In this document: positions 1 to 5,293 of the stretch, piece after piece
Layout of the letters: each line of letters opens with the position of its first letter
How positions within the stretch are numbered: position 1 is the first letter of the stretch
NCBI GenBank assembly: GCA_002352125.1
Contig: DEHU01000087.1
Span: 3,648 to 8,940, forward strand
Reading direction: 5' to 3'
Length of the DNA stretch: 5,293 bases
Source of the DNA: Competibacteraceae bacterium UBA2792
GTDB taxonomy: Bacteria; Pseudomonadota; Gammaproteobacteria; Competibacterales; Competibacteraceae
Made by a program: the position numbers and the translations under genes
The notes under the pieces: model-generated
Told to the model about the DNA's origin: nothing
The model's input: only the letters and a program-made list of their open reading frames with translations
Databases searched by the model: none

Positions 1-416
1 TCGAAGCCGCCCGCGCCGGCGAGCAGGGGAGGGGCTTCGCTGTGGTCGCCGCAGAAGTGCGGAAGCTCGCCCAGCGCAGCGCCGATGCAGCTAAGGAGAT
101 CAAGAGCTTGATCACCGATAGTGTCGGCAAGGTCGAAGACGGCGGCAAGCTGGTCGAACGGTCCGGTCAAACGCTCAAGGAGATCGTCGGCGCGGTCAAA
201 AAGGTCAGCGGTATCGTGGCCGAGATGGCCGCTGCCGGCCAGGAGCAGACGAAGGGAATCGAACAGGTCAACATCGCTGTTTTGCAGATGGACCAGGTGA
301 CCCATCAAAACGCTGCTCTGGTCGAACAGGCCGCCGCCGCGTGTCAAGCCCTGCGCGATCAAGCGGCGGAACTGCGGACGTTGCTGGAATTCTTCAAGCT
401 GGAGGCGGCAGCGTAA
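1..416 (+). CDS. Methyl-accepting chemotaxis protein, C-terminal part (5' truncated by the window)
   Basis: This is the last 137 codons of a chemoreceptor; the first full codon is at position 3 and TAA is at 414-416. The fragment opens in the most conserved part of the family, the hairpin tip of the cytoplasmic signalling domain that contacts CheW and CheA (EAARAGEQGRGFAVVAAEVR, then KLAQRSADAAKEIKSLI). The return helix follows, with the C-terminal methylation region (GIEQVNIAVLQMDQVTHQN, then AALVEQAAAA), where CheR and CheB modify Gln/Glu pairs. It aligns without gaps to the C-terminal arm of E. coli Tsr, so it looks like a 36-heptad (36H) class receptor. It ends in LLEFFKLEAAA and lacks the NWETF-type CheR-docking pentapeptide, so it probably depends on other receptors or untethered CheR. 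The ligand-binding and membrane parts lie outside the window, so the stimulus cannot be inferred. Family assignment is secure. Confidence 0.96.
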   Translation, partial: EAARAGEQGRGFAVVAAEVRKLAQRSADAAKEIKSLITDSVGKVEDGGKLVERSGQTLKEIVGAVKKVSGIVAEMAAAGQEQTKGIEQVNIAVLQMDQVTHQNAALVEQAAAACQALRDQAAELRTLLEFFKLEAAA

Positions 417-473
417 CCCGGTGCGTTGAGGATGGAGATCGGATGGAATCGGGGCGAAGAGGCGATCGAGCTT

Positions 474-515
474 CAAAAAGAAGCGGCTATGACCCAAGCG
501 TCATAGCCGGTTTCT
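474..515. terminator. Probable bidirectional Rho-independent terminator between convergent genes
   Basis: A perfect 10-bp inverted repeat, CGGCTATGAC (484-493) and GTCATAGCCG (500-509), encloses a 6-nt loop. Read on the - strand the stem is followed by C-TTCTTTTTG (483 to 474), a good T-tract just past the acetyltransferase stop. Read on the + strand it is followed by GTTTCT (510-515), a weaker T-tract for the chemoreceptor transcript. The position between two convergent stop codons fits a shared terminator. The - strand direction looks stronger. The rest of the 417-543 gap shows nothing else recognisable. Confidence 0.8.
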
Positions 516-543
516 AGGTTGGAGGCCGGTTTGCGAAAGGCGG

Positions 544-1152
544 CTAGCGACCGCCACCGATCCAGCGCAAGGAGGAGCGATCTGGCCCCGGTTCCGGCCC
601 ATTTCGCCACCGCTCGCGAGACAACCGGTACAAACGGTGCGCGCGAAGCGGGTTGCCGCGCGGAACGTTTGGGTGCTCGAAGACTTCGCCGGTTTCGCGC
701 ATGTGCAGGCGCTCCATCACGGCGCGCGACCGGCGGTTTTGCAGCGCGGTGAAGGAGACGATCTCGGATAGGTCGAGCAGTTCGAAACCGACGCGGAGCG
801 CGCCTCTGGCCGCTTCGGTGGCGTATCCTTGGCCCCAGTGCTGAAACGCGAGGCGCCAGCCGACATCGACGCAGGGAGAACAGGGAATGTCCGGCACGGG
901 GACGTGCAGGCCGACGAAGCCGATGAAATCTTCGCTGCCGAGCACATCGACGGCCCAGAATCCCCAGCCGCGTTCGGCGATCTGCGTTTCGAGGCGATCC
1001 GCCAAGGCATCGCTGGTAGCCCGATCCAGCGAAGCGGGGAAGAATTCCATGACCCTTGCGTCGGCGTTCAGCCGCGCGAACGGTGCCCGGTCCGCCGGGC
1101 GCCACTGGCGTAGCCGCAATCGTTCGGTTTCGAATTCGATGACTTCGGTCAT
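544..1152 (-). CDS. GNAT family N-acetyltransferase (RimJ/RimL type, Acetyltransf_3)
   Basis: A 202-residue protein read from 1152 down to the stop at 544-546. It begins with the typical RimJ/RimL-family opening, FETERLRLRQWRPADRAPF (residues 7-25). The strand with WGFWAVDV...FIGFVGL (63-82) and GWRLAFQHWGQGYATEA (98-114) follow; the latter is GNAT motif A with the Q-x-x-G-x-G/A acetyl-CoA pyrophosphate loop (HWGQGYA). The C-terminal N-x-x-S...VMERLHM (139-151) is also family typical. It should move an acetyl group from acetyl-CoA to an amine; the substrate (protein N-terminus, small molecule or antibiotic) cannot be read from sequence. The frame stays open upstream to an ATG at 1242, but the family start aligns with MTEVIEFETERL at 1152, with a weak AGG about 8 nt upstream. 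It stands alone, convergent with the chemoreceptor and divergent from gcvT, so the context gives no functional clue. An Arg/Pro/Gly-rich tail (about residues 181-202) lies beyond the domain. Confidence 0.9.
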   Translation of the reverse strand: MTEVIEFETERLRLRQWRPADRAPFARLNADARVMEFFPASLDRATSDALADRLETQIAERGWGFWAVDVLGSEDFIGFVGLHVPVPDIPCSPCVDVGWRLAFQHWGQGYATEAARGALRVGFELLDLSEIVSFTALQNRRSRAVMERLHMRETGEVFEHPNVPRGNPLRAHRLYRLSRERWRNGPEPGPDRSSLRWIGGGR

Positions 1153-1283
1153 GGATTGCCTGGGGTCTTGTCGGTCGGATAACCGTGATCGCCGGCGGTA
1201 CAAACCGTCGATCTCCAGCGCGATATACCCGGTTCGGATCATTTCAGGCTACCATGATACATTTATCCCACTGGGATTTTCGC

Positions 1284-2372
1284 ATGGCCAAACGTACTCC
1301 CCTGTATGCCCGCCACGCCGCCTTGAGCGCGAAGCTGGTCGATTTCGGCGGCTGGGATATGCCGCTGCATTACGGCTCGCAGATCGAGGAGCACCATCGA
1401 GTGCGCCGCGCTGCCGGTTTGTTCGACGTGTCGCACATGACGATTGTCGATTTCGCCGAGCCCGCGCCGCCCCGCGCCTTGTTGCGCTATCTGCTGGCTA
1501 ACGACGTCGCCCGCTTGTATCCCGGCAAAGCGCTGTACACCTGCATGTTGAACGAAGCGGGCGGGGTCATCGACGATTTGATCGTCTACGACCGGGGCGA
1601 GATCGGCTACCGGCTGGTGCTGAACGCCGCCACCCGCGACAAGGATTTGGCCTGGATCGCTCCGTTGGCCGAACGCTTCGGTGCAGCCTGGCGCGAGCGC
1701 GACGATCTGGCCATGCTGGCGGTGCAAGGGCCGGAAGCCCTGACCAAACTGGAATCCGTTCTCGGCGTTGCCACCGTCGCGGCAGTCCGTACCCTCAAGC
1801 CGTTTCACGCCTTGGAAGCCGACGGTCTGTTCGTCGCCCGCACCGGTTACACTGGCGAGGATGGCGTGGAAATCATGCCATTGGCTGCCGAGGCACCGGA
1901 TTTATGGGATCGTATTCTCGCCGCGGGCGTCGCGCCTTGCGGATTGGGTGCCCGCGACACTTTGCGATTGGAAGCCGGTATGAGCCTGTACGGCAGCGAC
2001 ATGGACGAAACCACCACGCCACTGGTGTCCGGGCTGGGCTGGACTGTGGCGTGGGAACCGGCGGAACGCGATTTCGTCGGCCGCGCGGCGCTGGAGCGGC
2101 AGCGAGCGGCCGGCGTACCGCAAACCTTCGTCGGTCTGGTCCTGGAAGAACGCGGCGTGCTGCGCGGCCACCAGCACGTTTACGACGGCGACCGCGAGAT
2201 CGGCCTCACGACCAGCGGTACGTTCTCGCCCACCCTGAACCGCGCCATCGCTTTGGCGCGGGTGTCCGCCGGCGTCGCCGGCCGTTGCCAGGTGGACATT
2301 CGCGGCAAACGTCCGTCGGCGCGGGTGGTCAAACCGCCGTTCGTCCGTCACGGCCGCGCCCTGATCGATTGA
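1284..2372 (+). CDS. gcvT: Glycine cleavage system T-protein (aminomethyltransferase)
   Basis: A 362-residue protein, nearly the same length as E. coli GcvT (364). It takes the aminomethyl group on lipoylated GcvH and transfers the one-carbon unit to tetrahydrofolate, giving 5,10-methylene-THF and ammonia, in the cytoplasm. Family landmarks run in order: TPLYARH (5-11), [12 protein letters not shown] (27-38), [14 protein letters not shown] (44-57), [10 protein letters not shown] with the conserved Asp pair 97-98, the site of the catalytic Asp, then [30 protein letters not shown], and [18 protein letters not shown] near the C-terminus. The start at 1284 (MAKRTPLY) matches the family N-terminus. 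An in-frame ATG at 1254 would add ten residues (MIHLSHWDFR); both have only weak Shine-Dalgarno sequences (GGGA at 1273-1276, CAGG about 8 nt before 1254). It is the first gene of gcvT-gcvH-gcvPA, 40 nt before gcvH. No glycine riboswitch or convincing promoter is visible upstream; a weak TG-A-TACATT extended -10 at 1255-1263 would favour the 1284 start. Confidence 0.97.
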   Translation: MAKRTPLYARHAALSAKLVDFGGWDMPLHYGSQIEEHHRVRRAAGLFDVSHMTIVDFAEPAPPRALLRYLLANDVARLYPGKALYTCMLNEAGGVIDDLIVYDRGEIGYRLVLNAATRDKDLAWIAPLAERFGAAWRERDDLAMLAVQGPEALTKLESVLGVATVAAVRTLKPFHALEADGLFVARTGYTGEDGVEIMPLAAEAPDLWDRILAAGVAPCGLGARDTLRLEAGMSLYGSDMDETTTPLVSGLGWTVAWEPAERDFVGRAALERQRAAGVPQTFVGLVLEERGVLRGHQHVYDGDREIGLTTSGTFSPTLNRAIALARVSAGVAGRCQVDIRGKRPSARVVKPPFVRHGRALID

Positions 2373-2399
2373 CCCTCATCCCCGAACTTGCCGTTTTTT

Positions 2400-2406
2400 T
2401 AAGGAG
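2400..2406 (+). promoter_or_regulatory. Strong ribosome binding site of gcvH
   Basis: TAAGGAG lies 6 nt before the gcvH ATG at 2413 and is a near-perfect match to the anti-Shine-Dalgarno sequence. It is much stronger than the sites before gcvT and gcvPA. This fits a carrier protein that may be needed in excess over the enzymes, although that reading is inference. Confidence 0.85.
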
Positions 2407-2412
2407 CCGAGC

Positions 2413-2844
2413 ATGAGCAGCATTATTCCAGCCGATTTGCGCTACGCCGAAACGCACGAATGGGTGCGCGCCAACGACGACGGTACCGTTACCGTGGGCA
2501 TCACCGACCACGCCCAGCGCCTGTTGGGCGATCTGGTGTTCGTAGAAATCCCGGAAGTGGGCCGCGTCGTATCCGCCGCCGAAGCGTGCGCGGTGGTCGA
2601 ATCGGTCAAGGCCGCCTCGGACGTGTACAGTCCGCTGGATGGCGTAATCGTCGAAGTGAACGAGACCTTGGCCGACAATCCGGAATTGATCAACCAGGAC
2701 CCGTACGGCGAAGGCTGGATTCTCCGGATCAAAACCGCCGCCGCGTTGGACGAGTTGCTGGACGCTGCCGCCTACGAAGCCATCGCTGCCGCCGACGAGG
2801 ACGAAGACGCCGGTTCGCTGACCGATCCCAAGCTGGTCGAGTGA
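2413..2844 (+). CDS. gcvH: Glycine cleavage system H-protein (lipoyl carrier)
   Basis: A 143-residue lipoyl-domain protein that shuttles the aminomethyl intermediate between P-, T- and L-proteins on a lipoyl-lysine arm. Visible family features are YAETHEWVR (11-19), [20 protein letters not shown] (28-47), the lipoylation motif [12 protein letters not shown] (63-74) with the modified lysine at Lys66, [12 protein letters not shown] (83-94), [12 protein letters not shown] (96-107), and the C-terminal helix [11 protein letters not shown] (114-124). All core residues are present, so it should be functional. E. coli GcvH stops at 129 residues; here there is an extra acidic tail ([17 protein letters not shown]) of unknown role. 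The ATG at 2413 is fixed by the strong TAAGGAG site 6 nt upstream. It sits 40 nt after gcvT and 17 nt before gcvPA, consistent with one operon. Confidence 0.97.
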   Translation: MSSIIPADLRYAETHEWVRANDDGTVTVGITDHAQRLLGDLVFVEIPEVGRVVSAAEACAVVESVKAASDVYSPLDGVIVEVNETLADNPELINQDPYGEGWILRIKTAAALDELLDAAAYEAIAAADEDEDAGSLTDPKLVE

Positions 2845-2861
2845 CGCGGGACGCGCCGATC

Positions 2862-4220
2862 ATGCCGTTCATTCCCCATACTCCGGCCGATGTCCAGGAG
2901 ATGTTGGCCGCTATCGGCGCTCCGGACTTGGAGTCGCTGTTCGACGAAATTCCCCCCGCGCTGCGAATTGGCCAATTGCCGGCCCTGCCGGATGCGCTGA
3001 ACGAGCGGCAAGTCGGCCGGCTAATGGAAGAACGGGCAGCCGACGCGCCCCGCCCGCTGTGCTTTCTGGGCGCGGGCGCCTACGAGCATCACGTTCCGGC
3101 GGCGGTCTGGGAAATCGTCGGCCGCGGCGAGTTCTATAGCGCTTACACGCCCTATCAGCCGGAAGCCAGCCAGGGCACGCTGCAAGTGCTCTACGAATAC
3201 CAGAGCATGATGGCCGGCTTGACCGCCTTGGACGTGTCCAACGCCTCGCTGTACGACGGCGCTTCGGCGTTGGCGGAGGCGCTGCTGATGGCGGTGCGGG
3301 CCAACCGCAAATCCAAATCCAAGCGGATTCTGGTCCCGCGCGCTTTGCATCCGCTATATCGGCGCACCGCCCGGGCCATCGTCCACAATCAGGGCATCGA
3401 ACTGGTGGAGCTGCCCTACGATCCGGCCGGCGGCCATACCCCGGTCGAAGCGCTCGCGCCGTATGCCGGACAGGACTTCGCCGCGCTGGTGATTGCGCAA
3501 CCCAATTTCTTCGGCGTGCTGGAAGACGTGGACGCGCTCGCCGATTGGGCGCACCGCAATCGAACGCTGGTGGTCGCGGTGGTCAACCCCACGGCGTTGG
3601 CGGTGCTGAAACCGCCTGGCGAATGGGGCGAAACCGGCGCCGACATCGCTTGCGGCGACGGCCAGCCATTCGGTTCGCCGCTGTCCGCCGGTGGCCCCTA
3701 TTTCGGTTTCTTGTGTTGCCGTCAAGAGCTGGTGCGGCAGATGCCGGGCCGGCTGGTCGGCCGCACCGTCGATCTGGACGGCAAAACCGGCTTTACCCTC
3801 ACCCTACAGGCTCGCGAACAGCATATCCGCCGTTCCAAGGCCACGTCCAACATCTGCACCAACCAGGGCTTGATGGTCACCGCCGCCACGCTGTATCTCT
3901 CTCTGCTGGGGCCGCAGGGACTGGAACAGGTCGCCGCCGCCTGCCACGCCAACGCGCGGGCGCTGGTGGAACAACTCGCCCAAGTGCCGGGCGTGAGCCG
4001 GGCGTTCGACCGGCCGGTGTTCCACGAGGCGGTGTTGAGGTTGCCGCGCCCGGCGGGCGAGGTACTGAACGGCCTGCTGGATCGCGGTATTCTCGGCGGT
4101 TTCGATCCGAGCGCCGACTATCCCGAACTGGGCAATGCCCTGCTGGTCTGCGCTACCGAAACCAAGGACGAGCAGGATTTGCGGCGGTATGCGATGGCGT
4201 TGACGGAAACGTTGGCTTAG
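2862..4220 (+). CDS. gcvPA: Glycine dehydrogenase (decarboxylating) subunit 1 (P-protein alpha subunit)
   Basis: A 452-residue protein, the usual size of the N-terminal half of split P-proteins (about 450). In the complex with GcvPB it decarboxylates glycine with PLP and loads the aminomethyl group onto GcvH. The N-terminus [15 protein letters not shown] is typical for GcvPA. Other landmarks are [20 protein letters not shown] in the first third, [14 protein letters not shown], the glycine-rich [20 protein letters not shown] (264-283), [10 protein letters not shown], and [19 protein letters not shown] (318-336), which matches the same block in full-length GcvP. As expected for subunit 1, it has no recognisable PLP-lysine motif; that residue is in GcvPB. 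The frame is open upstream, including a GTG at 2841 that overlaps the gcvH stop, but MPFIPHTP at 2862 is the family start. The Shine-Dalgarno is weak (CGGGA, about 12 nt upstream), so translation may be coupled to gcvH. Unusually, gcvPB does not follow. Confidence 0.96.
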   Translation: MPFIPHTPADVQEMLAAIGAPDLESLFDEIPPALRIGQLPALPDALNERQVGRLMEERAADAPRPLCFLGAGAYEHHVPAAVWEIVGRGEFYSAYTPYQPEASQGTLQVLYEYQSMMAGLTALDVSNASLYDGASALAEALLMAVRANRKSKSKRILVPRALHPLYRRTARAIVHNQGIELVELPYDPAGGHTPVEALAPYAGQDFAALVIAQPNFFGVLEDVDALADWAHRNRTLVVAVVNPTALAVLKPPGEWGETGADIACGDGQPFGSPLSAGGPYFGFLCCRQELVRQMPGRLVGRTVDLDGKTGFTLTLQAREQHIRRSKATSNICTNQGLMVTAATLYLSLLGPQGLEQVAAACHANARALVEQLAQVPGVSRAFDRPVFHEAVLRLPRPAGEVLNGLLDRGILGGFDPSADYPELGNALLVCATETKDEQDLRRYAMALTETLA

Positions 4221-4286
4221 CGCGTTCGCACCATCCGGTTTCGGCTGGCGCAGGGCATGGGCCGGCCGGGGCCGGTAGCCGCCGGT

Positions 4287-4315
4287 TTCCGAATAGGCCG
4301 GTCTTGTGTTCTAAT
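4287..4315 (+). promoter_or_regulatory. Probable thiC promoter (extended -10)
   Basis: An extended -10 element, TG-T-TCTAAT (4307-4315; TCTAAT matches TATAAT at 5 of 6), lies 17 nt after a weak -35, TTCCGA (4287-4292). This would start transcription near 4321-4323, just before the P1 stem of the TPP aptamer at 4328, which is a sensible spacing for a riboswitch leader. It was found by eye only. Read-through from the gcv genes is a possible second source, since no clear terminator separates them. Confidence 0.55.
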
Positions 4316-4327
4316 CCCCGTTGGAAC

Positions 4328-4406
4328 GAAGCGGGGGTGCTCCCTGAGGGGGGCTGAGAAATACCCTTGGAACCTGATCCGGATAGTGCCGGCGGAGGAA
4401 AGCTTC
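4328..4406 (+). ncRNA. TPP riboswitch aptamer (THI element) in the thiC leader
   Basis: This stretch matches the THI-box consensus closely. P1 is GAAGC (4328-4332) with GCTTC (4402-4406). P2 forms between GGGT (4335-4338) and ACCC (4363-4366). A P3 hairpin forms from CTCCC (4340-4344) and GGGGG (4349-4353). The conserved CTGAGA T-loop segment is at 4354-4359, and ACCCTTGGAACCTGATCC followed by GGATAGTGCCGGCG (4363-4394) gives the pyrophosphate-binding arm. The usual GGATAATGCC reads GGATAGTGCC here, a mild variation. It binds thiamine pyrophosphate and lowers expression of the downstream thiC when the cofactor is plentiful. Identification is secure. Confidence 0.97.
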
Positions 4407-4430
4407 AGCGTCCGCGACGACGCCCCCGTT

Positions 4431-4459
4431 TCGTCCTGGCCCACCACCACCGAGGACGA
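4431..4459 (+). promoter_or_regulatory. Shine-Dalgarno sequestering hairpin (riboswitch expression platform)
   Basis: TCGTCCT (4431-4437) is perfectly complementary to AGGACGA (4453-4459), with a 15-nt loop. The 3' arm contains most of the thiC ribosome site GAGGA (4452-4456), 6 nt before the ATG at 4463. When formed, this stem would block translation. An alternative pairing of the same 5' arm, TCGTC (4431-4435) with GACGA (4416-4420), would free the site. No hairpin with a T-tract is present between aptamer and gene, so control is more likely at translation than by intrinsic termination. The pairings are seen directly; the switching mechanism is inferred. Confidence 0.6.
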
Positions 4460-4462
4460 TTC

Positions 4463-5293
4463 ATGAGCGTTATTTCGCCAGACCTGCTTCGTGCTACCGC
4501 GCAACTGAGCGCGGAAATCACTCGCCCCTATCCCAACTCCCGCAAAATTTACCTGCGAGGGTCGCACCCGGAGTTGCGGGTCGCGATGCGCGAAATCGTT
4601 CAGCAGCAGACGCCGACCGCGTTCGGTGCCGAGGACAATCCGCCGATCCCGGTCTATGACACCTCTGGCCCTTACACCGACCCGCAGGCGCGCATCGACT
4701 TGCGGCAGGGTTTGCCGGCCGTGCGGGCGTCGTGGATCGAGGAGCGCGGCGATACCGAACAACTCGCCGGTCCGACATCCCGCTATGGCCAAGCCCGCGC
4801 CGTCAATGCCGAAACCGCCCATCTGCGTTTTGCGCACATCCGGCCACCGCGCCGCGCCAAGGCCGGCGCTTGCGTGACCCAGATGCACTACGCCCGGCGC
4901 GGCATCGTGACCCCCGAAATGGAATATGTCGCGCTGCGCGAGTCGCTGCGCTTGCAGGAATTGCGCGCCGATCCGCGTTACGCGCGCTTGTTGCGCCAGC
5001 ACCGGGGCGAAAATTTTGGCGCCGCTATCCCGGACACCATCACGCCGGAGTTCGTGCGTGCCGAAGTCGCGCGCGGCCGGGCCATCATCCCCGCCAACAT
5101 CAATCATCCCGAACTGGAGCCGATGATCATCGGCCGCAACTTCCGGGTGAAGATCAACGGTAACCTGGGCAACTCGGCGCTGGGCTCCTCGATTGCGGAA
5201 GAAGTCGAGAAGATGGTCTGGGCGATCCGCTGGGGTGCCGATACGGCCATGGATTTGTCCACCGGCAAGAACATCCACGAAACCCGCGAATGG
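4463..5293 (+). CDS. thiC: Phosphomethylpyrimidine synthase ThiC, N-terminal part (3' truncated by the window)
   Basis: The first 277 codons are in the window, of a family usually about 630 residues long. ThiC is a radical SAM enzyme that rearranges aminoimidazole ribotide (AIR) into HMP phosphate, the pyrimidine half of thiamine. The ThiC-associated N-terminal region is visible ([20 protein letters not shown], then [14 protein letters not shown]). The core barrel begins with [81 protein letters not shown] and [14 protein letters not shown] at the edge. The Cys motif that binds the [4Fe-4S] cluster is near the C-terminus of the family and lies outside the window. The start at 4463 is set by GAGGA 6 nt upstream and by the family N-terminus. 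The [13 protein letters not shown] form is like pseudomonad ThiC and unlike E. coli (VNANIGNSAVTSS). Regulation by the upstream TPP riboswitch is clear. Confidence 0.97.
   Translation, partial: MSVISPDLLRATAQLSAEITRPYPNSRKIYLRGSHPELRVAMREIVQQQTPTAFGAEDNPPIPVYDTSGPYTDPQARIDLRQGLPAVRASWIEERGDTEQLAGPTSRYGQARAVNAETAHLRFAHIRPPRRAKAGACVTQMHYARRGIVTPEMEYVALRESLRLQELRADPRYARLLRQHRGENFGAAIPDTITPEFVRAEVARGRAIIPANINHPELEPMIIGRNFRVKINGNLGNSALGSSIAEEVEKMVWAIRWGADTAMDLSTGKNIHETREW

Noticed and set aside
473..1105. A 210-codon open frame on the - strand overlapping the acetyltransferase in another frame
   Set aside because: Very rich in Arg, Ala and Pro with no domain, and it runs through the terminator hairpin; the overlapping frame has a clear GNAT fold.
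1153..1283. Possible glycine riboswitch before gcvT
   Set aside because: The region is too short for a tandem aptamer and shows none of the conserved glycine-aptamer core sequence.
2391..2400. CCG followed by seven Ts between gcvT and gcvH, resembling a terminator tail
   Set aside because: No convincing GC-rich hairpin directly precedes it, and it runs straight into the gcvH ribosome site, so it is more likely just part of the leader.
2460..2861. Long upstream extension of the gcvPA frame inside gcvH
   Set aside because: The extension is Arg-rich out-of-frame translation of gcvH; the family N-terminus begins at MPFIPHTP (2862).
4235..4302. Short repeats CCGGTTTC (4235-4242, 4282-4289) and GGCCGGT (4270-4276, 4296-4302), as possible operator sites or a gcv terminator
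   Set aside because: The same short words recur elsewhere in the window (for example CCGGTTTC at 507-514), there is no T-tract, and such CCGG-rich words are expected by chance at this GC content.
4217..5278. A 353-codon open frame on the - strand across the thiC leader and gene
   Set aside because: It lies opposite a clear thiC and its riboswitch, its product has no recognisable domain, and its composition (Arg, Ala, Gly, Asp, His rich) is what antisense reading of high-GC coding DNA gives.

Overview
This window is GC-rich bacterial DNA with dense, high-GC coding. The protein sequences look gammaproteobacterial. GcvT, GcvH and ThiC resemble their E. coli and pseudomonad counterparts, but the glycine decarboxylase is the split (GcvPA/GcvPB) type rather than the single long GcvP of enterics. 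That suggests an environmental gammaproteobacterium, for example of the purple-sulfur, methanotroph or Competibacter-like kind. The genus cannot be fixed from this window.

Layout: (1) Positions 1-416 hold the 3' end of a methyl-accepting chemotaxis protein on the + strand, entering from the left edge. (2) A short convergent intergenic stretch (417-543) holds a perfect 10-bp hairpin flanked by an A-rich and a T-rich side, a probable bidirectional terminator. (3) A RimJ/RimL-type GNAT acetyltransferase gene lies on the - strand (544-1152). (4) A divergent intergenic region (1153-1283) leads to a + strand glycine cleavage cluster, gcvT (1284-2372), gcvH (2413-2844) and gcvPA (2862-4220), with 40 and 17 nt gaps. 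(5) A 242-nt leader region (4221-4462) carries a likely extended -10 promoter, a canonical TPP riboswitch aptamer, and a hairpin that can hide the thiC Shine-Dalgarno. (6) The 5' part of thiC (4463 to the right edge) is truncated by the window.

How the genes work together: GcvPA is half of the P-protein that decarboxylates glycine and passes the aminomethyl group to the lipoyl-lysine of GcvH. GcvT then moves the one-carbon unit to tetrahydrofolate, releasing ammonia. The partner subunit GcvPB, which carries the PLP lysine in this family, is not next to gcvPA and must lie elsewhere. ThiC makes the pyrimidine half of thiamine, and its leader shows feedback control by thiamine pyrophosphate.

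I found no mobile element, CRISPR array, tRNA or rRNA and no undescribed system. Most of the window is ordinary core metabolism. The most notable points are the missing gcvPB neighbour and the readable translational expression platform of the TPP riboswitch.
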